Source: Lojkania enalia
Lineage: Eukaryota > Ascomycota > Dothideomycetes > Pleosporales
DNA length: 64,000 bases
NCBI GenBank assembly: GCA_010094045.1
Contig: ML986597.1
Location: 421,010 to 485,009 of the forward strand
Reading direction: 5' to 3'
Shown here: one piece after another, positions 13,517-25,739 of the stretch
Layout: each line of letters starts with the position of its first letter
How positions within the stretch are numbered: the stretch's first letter is position 1
Position numbers and translations under genes: made by a program
The notes under the pieces: model-generated
Told to the model about the DNA's origin: nothing
Seen by the model: only the letters and a program-made list of their open reading frames with translations
Database searches by the model: none

Positions 13517-14699
13517 TTTATAGGAACTATAATAAAAGTATATAATAAATCGAAGATTTGGAGTTACGCTAATAAGAGTATAGTAGGAAGAAGAGTTGTA
13601 GTAGGGTGTTAGGCTCAACGCGACGAGTGTATATACTACCTACTAATATAGATTAGATAGAAATAATAATAAAATATATATACATCTAAATAAATATAAA
13701 ATATTAGTTGGTTTAGTATAAAAAACTATTACTAAAAAGCGTACTACTAGTTCTATAAAATAGTAAGTTATTATAGTTTTTTATTATAGTATTCTTATAA
13801 TATACGCCTAAATACCTTATTAGCTTTACTTTATAATCCTAATTTAGTACTAGCTCTTAATATATACATATCTTAGCATCTATATTTATATTTTAGATAT
13901 CTATTAATAAACCTCAATTTAACTTTATACTACTAACCTTAATTATTAATATTAACTACTCTACTCTACTACTATTAATACGTAATATCTCGTACTTAAG
14001 GAATAGCACGATCTAAAATCGTTCTGATAGGTAGTAAGTTTCTCTAAAAGCAGCTCGCCGCTAAATCAGCTTATAAGGTACCTATACTAGTAAAGCCTAT
14101 ACTAGTAAAGTATTACTATTATCTTAGGAGTAAATTATTACAGGTTTTTATTATAGTTATATATTAATAGAATATAGCTGTCGCACTTTAATAGATTAAA
14201 TAATATTAGAAGAGTATTAAACTCCTCCTTTAAAAGCTCTCTTTTTCGCGGCTAATCTGTAAAATTACTACCGTAGTTTAGGAGAATACCTATAGTAGTA
14301 AGATATATTAGTAATAGAGTGTAATTAAGGCTCTTTAAGAGTTTATTAAAGCTTTTCTTATTAGGTTCTTTAAAGGTATATTATTTTTTATATAATTTAT
14401 ACTATATAATACTAACTATACTAGACTGTAATATAAATACAATTTACGTAAAGCAGGTTACTATCTAAAATAAGAATATATATTTAGTAAAGCGATACTA
14501 TAAGAGGTTTAGTCTTCTATTAGATTAGAGTTATAATCTCTAGATAGTCTTAAGCTTAAAAAAGGCTACTTTAAATAAAACTAGTTCTCTACTATAATAA
14601 TTTACAGTAATAAATATTTAATATATAATATATAATAAATATATAATATATAATATATAATAAATATATAATATATAATTATTTCCTATAATTATAGAA

Positions 14700-14880
14700 G
14701 AACCCTATAGGGTATCCCTACCTTAATCTTATATCCCAACACTAAGAACTCTACCCTAACCTTAATCTTAATACTAAGAACTTCTATTTAACCTATACCC
14801 CAGCGCTAAGAATTCTACCTTAACTCTAACCCCAGCACTAAGAACCCTAAACCTAACCTTAACCTAAGTAAGGTACTATA
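14700..14880. repeat. Subterminal tandem repeats of hAT copy 1
   Basis: Degenerate units of about 30–35 bp with CAGCGCTAAGAA and CCTAACC motifs, mirrored at 40850–41005 in copy 2. The telomere-like CCCTAA strings belong to these units and are not telomere repeats. Confidence 0.7.
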
Positions 14881-14899
14881 TACCCTATTTATTAGCCTA

Positions 14900-17800
14900 A
14901 TCTATAATAGTTAATAGTAAAAGAGCTATAGTTATATTTTATAATTATAGCTTATATAGCAGTTACTACTTATAGAGACTAGAGAGAGCTGCCTATAGTA
15001 GTAGAGAATAAAGAAGATAGATATAATAAAATAGACAATTAACTATTTTATACTCCATTCCCTTATATAATCTAAGCTATAATAGGTAATAATAAGGATA
15101 GTAATTTTCTAGGCGGCGGTGGTTAGAAGATAAAAGAAGACCTCTAATATATAATTTACGTAGCTAAATATTAATAACTAGATATAGAAAGAACTTCTAT
15201 AATTATAAAGTTTAAGTACCTATTAATTTTCTTACTATATAGTAGTTCTTATTATATAGTAAAGGATAGTAACGTAGTATAAGGTAAAGCCTAGAAATTT
15301 AAAGGAAGATATAGAGAGAATAATAGGATATAGCTAGCTACCTTTCTACTAGACTAGTAGCTAAATACTCTAATTAAGTTTCGTTTACTAATATATTATA
15401 TAGTTAAACTACACCCTCTCCTATAAGTATATAATATTATAATTAGTCGAGTTAAGTTATTAGGCTAAAGCTATTATATAATATAATACTAGCTATTTAT
15501 ATAATTAGCGGTATAGGAGGTTTAAATACTAATTTTAGGATTAAAGCTATATACGGCTTATTTACAGCTAATCTTAAGTAATTTATAGTAGATATAGGAA
15601 CGTACGGTTTAGGAAATATTAAGTAAATATACTATTAGGCTAATATTAGGCGTATCTATAAAACTTAAACCCTAGGATATTAAGCCTAATACTATTAAGA
15701 GCAATCCTAGGTTAATTTAAGGTAAGTTATAAGTCTTAAGAATCTCTTAGATAACAGCGTAATACAGCCGTAGACTAGATATAGATTAGTAATATTATCT
15801 ACTTTCTAGGCGTATATTAAATAGAATAGCTATATAGAAGAGCTGTAAGGCTAATTAAGTATATATATACTATCTTGCTTAAAATACGTATCTCTCTTAG
15901 GTACATCCGTCCTATATATTAGGTATATCTTTAACTCCTTAAACTACTCTTTAATATAACGCTTGTAAAACGGATAGCTTATAATCTAAGTAAAGGTCTT
16001 ACACGAACTTTCTATTACTTACTATAAAGCAGGTATATACATCTTAGGTTTAACGAGCCTTCCGCCGTACAAATAGAGCATGCAGTACCGTAGCACTCTA
16101 TAGTACTAAGAATTTAAGGGTAACCTCTCCTTCTATACTTAAATAGGTTAATTAAGGACGTAGGTGGTTTTATTTCATCGCCTATATAGACGAAGATTAA
16201 ATCGACGGTTATACGGCTAAAAGCACCTTCGGAATAGAGTCTATTTAAGATAGATCGGATAACGTATAAACCGTAATAGAGCTGAAAGGGTTAGTATAAA
16301 GATATATACCGCTGCCTAAGGGCACTTATACAACTATAGAAGGGAAGGAAATATACGCTGTTATTGCCTTAGAGCGTTCTCTTGTACCTAGCGTAGTAAA
16401 AGGTAGAGTATAACGCAGTTCCTGCAATCGCGATAAGTAATAGAAGCTATAGAAAAGGGAAGGGGTTTCGTACCTAACCGTCTTCTTTTATTCCTCTACA
16501 ATAACGGTTCTTCTATAGAGTCTACGGTCGTAATAGACTCGCTGGAGAGATTAATAATATCCGCTATATTAATAGAGGCTTCTATATAATTAGTAATAGT
16601 AGAGTAAGAAATAACAGGCTTGCAGAGGCTAGCTAGAAGACTGGAACGGTTTATATAGGTAAAGTCGATACTAGTAGTAGAGTATAGTATTAACTTCCAA
16701 GATTTTAACGTATTATATATACTACTGTACCTCGAGGTGGGCCGCCTATAAGGAGCGCTTTAAGGGAACGCCGCCTAGTATCCTTTTTAAGCTACTGGGC
16801 GGAGCTTCTAAAGTTTCTACTAACTAATTAATATATCTTCTCTTAATATATAAAAGAAGTAGCTTAATTAACTAACGCTTAAGGCTTATAGTTTAAACGG
16901 CAATTATATATAATTAAGAGAGTTAATATAGTATATTACTAATTTTAAGGCTACAGTAAGTAATCGTATTAGAAGAAACGCAAGGGCTCGAACAATATAA
17001 TTATAGGGCTGGCGATATACTAATATCGAGCAGGTAGATAATAAAAAGACGAGGATAGAGCTTCTATCTATAGCTGTATTCCTGCGCTAATATAAACCTA
17101 TTTAGCCGGCTTATTACGTCCGCGTTTACTGAGCCTAGGATCACAAGTACTAGAATCCGTCTAGTTAATAATAACCTCTAAGCGGTTTCCCTATAGATAG
17201 TGTTAGAGGCCTTTATACAATCTAAAGCATTGGTCCGGAGTGTCTATCCTATATAGAGCTTTACCTCCTAAGGGCGCCTTACGGCTCCTCTATAACCATC
17301 TATATTAATATCTCTACTCCTTTCCCCTTCACGCATGTAAAATGCGGTACGAGTAACCTTTAGTATAATAGTACTTATACTCTATAGCTAGGATCCTAAT
17401 ACTAGTCTTATATATTTGTAGTAGCAAAGTACTGTTGCTGTAGGACGGATGGGCACAGCCGTAAAGGAAACCTGGGAGGGATAAGGGGTACGAGTCTACC
17501 TCGCATAACTAGTATACGGATGAGCAGGCCGGCTTCTTATAAAGACGAAGAAAGAGGCGCGGTTTTATATAAGCTTAATATATCAAAACCTATACTCTTA
17601 TCTAGTCCTATATACGCGATGGGGCTATTATAAAAAGAGTCTAGCTGCTAAGGCCGTTCTAGGGAGTAAGACGCAGATAGGAGCATCTAAGTATAGGTAT
17701 AAAGGCTAAATTAATAGGTGCTTAGATGCAACTCTACAGCTGATAACGCAGATACGAAACTATATATTTAAGGTATACAATGGTACTTCTAAGATATAGT

Positions 17801-18490
17801 ATAAGGCCTCTAGAGAAGCTAACTAGGGACCTGGCTATATATTTTATCTAACAGATAGGTAAGATTGCGAAGAATATTTAGGGTATAGCGTAAGTAGTAA
17901 GTATAAATATTACTACACTCGAAAGTCAGCGTTAAAAAGCGGGATGAATAGATACATACCAGTATAAAGATAAAGATACCTATTCCTCTACCTAGCGTTT
18001 TAATATTAGATAGAGTAAGGTTACAGCGCTATAATAGCCTATTAATACGGCTGGTTGCAAAGCTATCGTAGTAATAGATACCTTACTTCTTACTAATAAT
18101 AGGGTAACTTCGTCTTTACGTAGTTAATATCTATTAACTTATAGTATCAACCTAGTATAAAAATATAATAAGAGGCCGAGACTAGCCGTTGAAGTTTAAC
18201 TATCTTAAGGAGACTGGATATAAATAGGAATCTGCTATCTATCGTAATCCTTACTAGTATAGCAGCTTAAGGAACCTCTAGTTGCTCTATATAGGAGTAG
18301 ACTATAATAAAACTAAAGATTATACTATATAGGTAGTATTATACCTACTAGATATAATATATTAAAGAGTTTAGAGCTATTTTAGAAGTAGTATAAAATA
18401 TTAAAGAAGTAGATTTAGTATTTATATAACTTCTAGCGTATATTTAATAATAGCTATAGGCCTAGCAGTATAGGCGAGAATCTAGATAAG
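14900..18490 (+). pseudogene. RIPped coding region of unknown function
   Basis: GC content rises clearly in 15900–18000. In 16047–16794 one plus-strand frame runs about 249 codons with roughly twenty stops, all TAA or TAG and none TGA, and otherwise normal protein composition. That pattern marks a real gene hit by RIP. Further plus-strand coding-like segments are seen at about 15400–16000 and 17550–18450, but frames change and exons could not be set. I do not recognise any domain. A minus-strand reading of 15100–16000 also looks coding-like, so strand is not certain throughout. Confidence 0.45.
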
Positions 18491-20050
18491 GACCTTATAG
18501 GGTAAGTAATAATAATAACAGTAATATTATTATTACTATTATTATAGTTATTATTATTTAAAAAGTAGAGTAGAGAAATTAATCTTTAGTAAGAAATTAG
18601 TTAGTATATTAAGTTTAAAGAAGTTTAACCCGGTAAGTAGTAGTTTTAACAACCTTATAACCTACGCCTAAAAGCTATTACTTAAGTAAGAGTATTTAAG
18701 TATAAAATAGCAATCTTTAGACCTCTATTAAATACTAGTTAAAGAGTACAATTTCTCTATATCTAGTATATAGCGCGGTATAAGGTAAAGTTTAGAAATC
18801 TATAAGTAGTTATAGAATTTATTTTTAGTATTAAGCTAACTTAATAATAACTTAAACCTTTAAGAAATAGGAATTAAAAGCCTATTTCTAGATTTAACCT
18901 ATAAAGTTTATTCTAGCTAATAATATAAATAAAATACACCTTTTAAAACAGCTATTCCTATTATACTATTCCTATCCTTAAGCTCTACGTACTCTCTTTC
19001 TACGTTTCTAAACCCTATTTCTAATCTTTCTAACTCCTTTATCTACTTTAATTTTATTACTTCCTCTCTTTAAATAGTAAATTTCGTCTTAGAATCTTTA
19101 AATAGTATCTCTACTTTTATTATATTTAATTCTTAGATTATTAAACTAATTATCTAACTCCCCTAAATAGCTTATAATATACCGGTTATACTCTTTAAGA
19201 ATACTAAGTTTATAGCTAAGATAAATAACTATTTCTATTATATCTAGTAGTATAAGCTAAATTTTAAAAGTATTTTAAAACCCCTTACTAAATAAACTAT
19301 ATAAAAAAGATCTCTCTCTTACGTTTAGATATTTTATACTTATTTTCTCCGTATTTATCTTACTATAACTTTTATTATCTTTATATTCTAATATTATTTA
19401 GATATTATAATTATATTAGAAACGGACTAAATAATATAAAAAGAATTACCTACCTATATAGTTATATTAACCGCTTTAAGAGAGCCTTTAAAATCGACTT
19501 CTTATAATATATTCTAAACGTAGTTAATAATTCCCTAAAAAGTAGTAATATTTATATAAATTATATTTAAATATAGGATAGAAGAATTTCTAATAGTAGT
19601 ACTAGAGTTACTTATTATTAAAGGGGTACTAATAGAAACTAATATAGTTTATAAACGAGCTATTAGTATAAGTAAGCTATTACCCTACTAAGATTTAAAC
19701 GACTTAATCGCGATAATTATTAACTATATATATATATACTATAAGAAATAATAGTCTATTAGATTATTTAATACCTATACTATTAATTTAGCGTGTTTAA
19801 GTATTATAGCTAGGCTGTTTATAGCGCCTACAGCTCTATTAAGGCTAGCTACTCTTTTATAGCTAAATACTCTAATTATAAATTTTCTTATTAATCTACC
19901 CTTTAATATTATTTTAATTAATTATATTCTTATCTATAACTTTTATTAAAATCTTCTACTTTTATAATCGTTTTCTTTTCTATTATTTTTACTTTATTAC
20001 TACTTTATTTACTTATTTAAAGCTCTTAATTTAATTAGCTATTAGCGCGA
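18491..20050. other. RIP-saturated DNA without recognisable genes
   Basis: Starts with a TAA/TTA-rich simple-sequence patch at about 18505–18560. The remainder is AT-rich with no frame I can assign. Confidence 0.4.
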
Positions 20051-20680
20051 TTAAATATGTTATTATTATAATACTCTTTTAAAGCTAATTAAAGGCTATA
20101 ATAATTAATATAGATAATAAATTTTAATATTACTAAATCCTACTATAAATTATTATTAATTAAGCCTCTAGTTTATACGCGTTACTAGGTGTTTTAGCCT
20201 CCTAGAGGGTAGTTTCTAGTATAGGTAGTATTAGTATATATAGCTTAATATTAAGTTTTAATAGTACCGCCTCTAAATTATATAGTACTATTCTAGCACC
20301 TTAAAAGCTTGTGCGGATATTAGCTTCTATAATTAATTAATTATAGACTACTTTAAAGGTTAGAAGAAAAATAGTCTTATTAATATAATTAATATAATTG
20401 TATACTAAGGCTGAAATCTTAGTACTATACTTAGCTAATAGTCTATTTACTATAACTCGTATGCTATTAATTATAGGCGGAAATCCTCGTAAATCCTGAT
20501 TAAGGATATAACTAATAAGTACCTCCTCTTTAGTCTCTATAAACTTCTTTAAATTCAGCTTATAGTTATATCGTATAGCTATTTTAGCGTATTAAAGGTA
20601 GAGAGTACTTTAAGGGTAGTAAAAAGTTATTATAGCACTATTTTTAGTTAAAACTTAACCTTAATCGATAGTTAAAATTA
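20050..20680 (-). pseudogene. Internally deleted pogo/Fot1-like transposase relic
   Basis: On the minus strand, about 20430–20570 matches the N-terminal helix-turn-helix part of the family A transposase at 28233–29720, with a YKLNLKKF-type block and GFPPI. About 20160–20340 matches its C-terminal part, with a block like KANI…LKLNIK. In the full copy these parts are about 500 bp apart; here they are about 140 bp apart, so the catalytic core has been deleted. Terminal repeats were not found. It is probably a different subfamily. Confidence 0.6.
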
Positions 20681-21583
20681 TAAAGATAATTTATAATTCT
20701 TTATAGATTAATTATACGTTACTATATTAAGCTATTATATATTAATTTAGGTAGACCGTTAAAAGTTTAGTAAGATAATAGCTCGCTTATATTAATAGCT
20801 TACTTATAAACTATATTAGTACTTTTTAGAGGAATAGATAGCTTAAGAAATATTATTTAGAAGGTATAAAGCTTCTTTATATCTTATCTTCTATTACTTA
20901 GCTAATAAAAGAATTTAAAGTAGACTTCTATACTTTAAATATATTATATACCTATAGTTAGAAAAATGTAGGCTATATTAATATTACATTTTAATACTAC
21001 TATAATAGATACTCTCTCTTATATATTTTAAGGCGGAAATATATATTACTAGTCTAGATAGTTTTATATAAACTACTACTATAAAGATATATCTATATTC
21101 TAGAATATACCTTAATATTTAATTTTAGTAGTATAGAGTTTAGAGTTTATATAGTTAAAACTATATTTTTATACTATAAACTTTTATATTTATTAAGATA
21201 AGTATAAAGTTGTATAAGTCTTAGCTAGAGTTTCTAAATAACTATATACTTTATAAACCCCCTCTTATATAATTTATAAGGTTAAGTCTAGTAATTTATA
21301 AGCTTTTATCTAATATAATTACTATTTTATACTACTCTAATAACTTCTACTAGTAGTTATACCTTAACGCTATATACTAGGGTATATTTATATAGATTTC
21401 TGGATAGTAAAACTGTTAGATATCTAAAACTATAGACTAAAAGATATAGTTAATTAATTTATAGATTTAGCCTATTTATAGTAATAGAAATACTATATTA
21501 TAAGTAATATAAGCCCCCGTAGCTAGAGATATAAACTCTTATCTATCTATAATAACTATTAGCATCTTTTAATAGGTTAAGGT
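20681..21583. other. RIPped DNA left of Gypsy I
   Basis: AT-rich, probably including the rest of the deleted pogo-like element. It ends with AAGGT (21579–21583), the left target duplication of Gypsy I. Confidence 0.45.
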
Positions 21584-21863
21584 TATAAGGGTTGCGCAAA
21601 GTATGCAGATACCTGATAACAGTAATGAATTCGATGAGGAGCCGTAGGGGCTTCGAGTAGCGTTATATACATGGTTAAGTCAAATAGTCTGTGCGTCCAG
21701 TCTTACTAAAGGTAGGATGTTGAGCCTTAACAAAGGTAAGGTGTTGAGGAAGTACCTGGACTATACCATGGTACTACTATAACTCGCGGATCACCTCCGG
21801 AGAGGACTTGGTGATAGCCTGGATCTCGTCCAGGCCTTATAACCTGGGCACCAGCCCATTACA
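21584..21863 (-). repeat. Gypsy I 3' LTR (well preserved)
   Basis: 280 bp. The outer TG has become TA (21584–21585); the inner end CA is intact (21862–21863). It keeps CA and TG dinucleotides throughout, unlike the right LTR. Confidence 0.93.
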
Positions 21864-21902
21864 TTACCCCCCTCCTAGCCTTGACAGTCTTCTTCAAGGC
21901 GT

Positions 21903-24900
21903 TTATCGTCGAAATCCTTGCGGTAGTCTCCCATTCGTATCTCTTGCGTCTTTCGAGTACTCTATCCATCGATCTAGAGCTTCAGTCTCTTCCATATTTT
22001 GAGCAGGCTGCCAGTCGGTTTCTGCGTACCCAGTCCATTTTACCTCATATTGAGTTTGCTGGCCTCGACCGCGTCGAACTATTCTTTCAGCCACTATCTC
22101 TTCTACGGTCCATTCCTGCTCTCCGTCGACTACAATAGCTTCCGGCTGTAAATCATCATTCGGTTGGCTAGGCAGCGGGTCGTTCGCGGCGAGTCTCAAC
22201 CGGTTAATATGAAACACGTTTTCTGGACCTGGAGGTACGTTGAGGCGTACTGAGTGGGTATCAATGATCTCGGTTACCGTGTATTTTGAGTTCTTCCAAT
22301 CAAGCTTTTTGTTATTTCGCTGGGTCTTGAAGTGCTTCCCTAGCGATAGCCATACTTTGTCGCCTATCCGCAACTGCCTTGGTACCTTTCGTCGTCGATT
22401 TGCCTGCTTCTCCTGTTCTTGCTGAGCTTCAGCCATTGAAGCTTGCATTAGCTCGAAGACCTTCCTAAACTTTTCTACTATCATTTCTGCAGTATGCTTG
22501 CCAGGTTGCTCGCTAGCTGTATACTGGAGTGCCTCTCGTGGAGCTTCAAGTTGAGTTGGATCGATATAGTATCCGTGCTGTAAGAAGAATGGACTAACGC
22601 CTGTTGACGTCGCGTCTCTTGATCTGATAGCAATCATAGCCATGCTAAGCAGCTTAGCCCAGTTCTTCTGATCCCAGTCGACGTAGGCTCGCAAAAAGGC
22701 TTCGATAGTACTATTCATCCTCTCAGTTGACCCATCTGTTTGTGGATGAAATGCTGTTGATAGCCTCCGGGTGATACTAAGGATCTCGCAGAGCCGTTTC
22801 CAGAGGCCGCTAGTAAATTGACTTCCACGATCTGATACTATTGCGTCTGGTAGCCAGTGGTAGGCTACGACATGTTTGACAAAGGCCCATGCAACAGTCT
22901 CTGTATCCATATTCGGTAGTGGTATCAGCACTATATCCTTGCTTAGTCGATCAGTGACAACAAGAAGGACTATACACCCTTCGCTCTCAGGCAAGCCAGT
23001 AATGAAATCCATTGATATCTCCTTCCAGATTCGGTCCGGAATTGGTAGTGGCTTTAGTAGGCCATGGAGTCCGTCCCTCCATGGTTTAATCCTACCACAT
23101 ACGGCACAGTTACGAAGGAAACGTCGGATATCGTCCGACATGCCTGGCCAGAAGTAGTCTCTTGCGATAGCTCGATACGTAACTTGTCGTCCTGGATGGC
23201 CTGCTACGGCTGGTGAGTGCGCGTTGTCGATTAGCTTAGTTCGCAATGGTTCCGATTGTGGCACCCATCTCCTATCTCGATAAAGTAGGCGCAGGTTTTG
23301 GTCTACTGCACAGTCTGCAATCGATACCTTGAGGCCAAGGCTTGGCGGAAGTCGTCTCTCGCCATTCAGTATTGCTTGTCGAATAGCAGCGTATTGTTCG
23401 TCTTTTTCTATAGCGATATCCCATAGTTGCTCTATCGGGTCGCTATCGGATCCCTGCCGGGGTTGTACTTCCTCAGTTCCTGTCTTAGATACGCCTAATA
23501 GTAGCTCTGGTCCTTCGCTCGTTTCTGTTCCTATTCCAGATATAGTTGTAGAGAATGTAATAATACTATCCTCTTCCTCTTCGTCTTGCAGGACGCGTGT
23601 AGTTGGCCTGAGCAGCTGCATATACCGGTGCTGGATCCGATCGTCAGATACGTCTTGAGGCATATCTTGCTCACGACGAGATAGGGCGTCAGCCCTAGGG
23701 TTCTCCTTGCCTGGTCGATAGGCGATATCCATATTATAACGTCCTAGAAGAAGGGACCAGCGCATTTGCCTTTCGTTGAGCATCCTTGGTTTCGTGAAGT
23801 ATTCGAGATTCTTATGATCTGTTATAGTAGTGAATCTCTCTACTGAACGCAGTTCTGCATCCCATTCCTGTAGGCATTGTACTACAGCTAGCAGCTCCTT
23901 ATCATGCACTTCGTAGTTACATTCGTGTACATTCATCTTCCTCGAGAAGTAGGCTACTGGCTGCAGTAGCCCTTGCTCATTATATTGCGATAGGCATCCG
24001 GCTACCGCGTAGCCTGAGGCGTCAGTCTCTAGTACTATGTCCTTCTCAGGGTCGAATTGAGCGAGTACTGGTTCGGTAATGAAGATTTTCTTGAGCGTAT
24101 CAAAAGCCTTTTGCTCGACCTTTATCCACTGAAAAGGTACATTACCTGTAAGTCGTGTGAGGGGTGCGACTAGCTCTGAGAAGTTCCGGATAAAACGTCG
24201 GTAGAAGTTAGTAAAGCCGAGAAAGCTTCGTACGCCCTTAACTGTCCTAGGAGCTTCCCATTCCTTAATAGCGCGAACCTTCTCTAGATCCATACAGAGG
24301 CCTTTGCCTGCTTCGATGATGAAACCAAGGTATTTCGTCGATTTAACTTCAAACTCGCATTTCCTAATATCTAGTAGGAGACCCGCTTGGCCTAGTTCCT
24401 GCAGTACTTGGTTAACCTGCTTACGGTACTCAGCTAGGGAGCCGCTAGTATAGATAAGCACGTCGTCAAGGTACGCCGTACAGAAGTTGTCAATATACTT
24501 TCGAAGCACCCAGTTGATATATCGTTGAAAGGTACTTAGCGCGTTCGCCATACCAAAGGGGGTAACAAGCCATTCATATAGTCCAAATCGGGTACGGAAT
24601 GCAGTCTTCCATTCGTCTCCTGCGTGTATTCGGATCTTATGGAAGGCAGCAGAGACGTCAAGCTTCGTGAACCACTTTGCCTTACCGAGGTTATTAAGCG
24701 TTTCCCGTATCAAAGGTAGCGGATATCGATCCTTCCTTGTAATAGCATTAAAAGCTCGATAGTCGACACAAAATCGAAGGCCTCCTCCTAGCTTCTTTGC
24801 GAACAATACAGGCGCTGCAGCTGGCGAGTTGCTTGCTCGGATCCATCCTTTATCCAGTAGCGATATAAGCTCCTTCCGAAGGACTAGTAGCTCGCCCCTG

Positions 24901-24905
24901 CTCAT
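21903..24905 (-). CDS. pol: Gypsy I pol, open part: reverse transcriptase–RNase H–integrase–chromodomain
   Basis: A 1000-residue open frame forming the C-terminal part of the polyprotein. Reverse transcriptase: LDVSAAF around Asp83 and the catalytic YLDD at 145–148. RNase H: Asp294 (ETDASG), Glu337 (DKELLAV) and Asp363. Integrase: zinc-binding His/Cys cluster at about 563–603, ending CAVC, then catalytic Asp633, Asp692 (SDRGSQF) and Glu728 (STERMN). A chromodomain at about 931–982 (EEIVAERI, WTGY) would direct insertion to heterochromatin. All catalytic residues are present. The Met at 24905 is internal to pol: the frame continues upstream as the usual LWGPLYNM segment until a stop at 24951–24953. 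The absence of stops over 3 kb amid RIPped DNA is striking. Confidence 0.95.
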   Translation of the reverse strand: MSRGELLVLRKELISLLDKGWIRASNSPAAAPVLFAKKLGGGLRFCVDYRAFNAITRKDRYPLPLIRETLNNLGKAKWFTKLDVSAAFHKIRIHAGDEWKTAFRTRFGLYEWLVTPFGMANALSTFQRYINWVLRKYIDNFCTAYLDDVLIYTSGSLAEYRKQVNQVLQELGQAGLLLDIRKCEFEVKSTKYLGFIIEAGKGLCMDLEKVRAIKEWEAPRTVKGVRSFLGFTNFYRRFIRNFSELVAPLTRLTGNVPFQWIKVEQKAFDTLKKIFITEPVLAQFDPEKDIVLETDASGYAVAGCLSQYNEQGLLQPVAYFSRKMNVHECNYEVHDKELLAVVQCLQEWDAELRSVERFTTITDHKNLEYFTKPRMLNERQMRWSLLLGRYNMDIAYRPGKENPRADALSRREQDMPQDVSDDRIQHRYMQLLRPTTRVLQDEEEEDSIITFSTTISGIGTETSEGPELLLGVSKTGTEEVQPRQGSDSDPIEQLWDIAIEKDEQYAAIRQAILNGERRLPPSLGLKVSIADCAVDQNLRLLYRDRRWVPQSEPLRTKLIDNAHSPAVAGHPGRQVTYRAIARDYFWPGMSDDIRRFLRNCAVCGRIKPWRDGLHGLLKPLPIPDRIWKEISMDFITGLPESEGCIVLLVVTDRLSKDIVLIPLPNMDTETVAWAFVKHVVAYHWLPDAIVSDRGSQFTSGLWKRLCEILSITRRLSTAFHPQTDGSTERMNSTIEAFLRAYVDWDQKNWAKLLSMAMIAIRSRDATSTGVSPFFLQHGYYIDPTQLEAPREALQYTASEQPGKHTAEMIVEKFRKVFELMQASMAEAQQEQEKQANRRRKVPRQLRIGDKVWLSLGKHFKTQRNNKKLDWKNSKYTVTEIIDTHSVRLNVPPGPENVFHINRLRLAANDPLPSQPNDDLQPEAIVVDGEQEWTVEEIVAERIVRRGRGQQTQYEVKWTGYAETDWQPAQNMEETEALDRWIEYSKDARDTNGRLPQGFRR

Positions 24906-25739
24906 ATTGTAGAGCGGTCCCCATAGGATCTCCGGATCCTTCCCATCCTTTTATACTAAGTCGATTCGATGGTCAATTTTAGGTCCTCGAAGTGGTAGTA
25001 TCTGGGAGGCAGTCTTTGGGTCGAAAATCCATTAGTGGTGAGCGTACTGGGTCGGTAGAAGTTTCTCGAAGTCTATAACTGATTTGGGAGCTAGAGCCTT
25101 CTCGATATCAGCTAGCGTCGCGGCGAAAACAATAGATTAGTTCTTCTTTGATTTTCGACAGTAGTAGGCGTACGCATTAGCACTGATTTGCTATAGAGAG
25201 ATGTGTCCTCGCAGAGTTGGTACAGGCTCTCCTTCTTTGCTCAAAATTCGAATCCGCTGGCGCGTAGAGTGGATGTATATTGAGCGCTTAGCAGGGGCTA
25301 TCGTGACGCGCAAGCGGTCCATCCAGGCTCGTCTAAAGAGTATATCATATCCCATGCTATCAGTTGCGACGTATACCCATCCAGTATCCTTAAATCCTTC
25401 AATGTCTGCTGTATATTTAGCGACTTGGTAGATCCAGCCTTCGCCATTTATCCCTAGTAGCCGTCGGGGTACGATATCAATGCACTGTAAGCCTGCCTTC
25501 TTTACCAAAGAAGGCGATACCATTGCGTTAGCGAGAGAGCCGGAGTCGATCATACAAGAGGCGTAAGTAGTTTGATTAACTAGTGCATGTACGCTAATCG
25601 CCTTTCCATCCATATATCGATTCTTTTTAAACTCCTCCCAATCCTTAATAACTTGCTGGTAGCTTACATCCTGCTCCTGCTGGTGACTTTTAACAGGAGC
25701 TATTCTTTTTCCGACTCTGATTCCAATTCGACTACAGAC
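24906..25739 (-). pseudogene. pol: Gypsy I pol, N-terminal part with aspartic protease
   Basis: Same frame as the downstream open part. The retroviral-type protease motif is IDSG (in CMIDSGSLANAM), within the open stretch 25191–25613. Four RIP-type stops interrupt the frame, at 25191–25193, 25137–25139, 25032–25034 and 24951–24953 (TAG, TAA, TAA, TAA on the minus strand). The frame opens at 25739 after a TGA, overlapping the end of gag by about 37 bases, so pol was probably expressed by −1 frameshifting. An A-rich run at about 25703–25711, just before the gag stop, is a candidate slip site but is not a canonical heptamer. Confidence 0.85.

Larger units (their letters stand above)
8654..14899 (-). 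mobile_element. hAT transposon, copy 1 (6246 bp), heavily RIPped
   Basis: Bounded by a perfect 8-bp target duplication ATCTATAA (8646–8653 and 14900–14907), the hallmark of hAT elements. Terminal inverted repeats begin TAGGCT(G/A)(G/A)TA. It is an inverted copy of 40805–47053 (6249 bp) along its whole length. It holds a transposase (minus, about 9044–11661) and a second gene (minus, about 12229–13516). Subterminal tandem repeats with GGGTTCTTAGCGCTGGGG-like units lie at about 14700–14880, with a further set of short G-rich repeats at about 8670–8830. Such arrays usually bind transposase in hAT elements. Confidence 0.93.

Noticed and set aside
13415..13618. Minus-strand open frame in hAT copy 1 taken as a separate small gene
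   Set aside because: It is the first exon region of the hAT second gene; the better start is the ATG at 13516 and the frame continues through introns.
21808..22425. Three plus-strand open frames opposite Gypsy I pol
   Set aside because: They are shadows of the pol frame on the other strand.
22876..23658. Two plus-strand open frames opposite integrase and linker
   Set aside because: Shadows of pol; no homology or suitable context.
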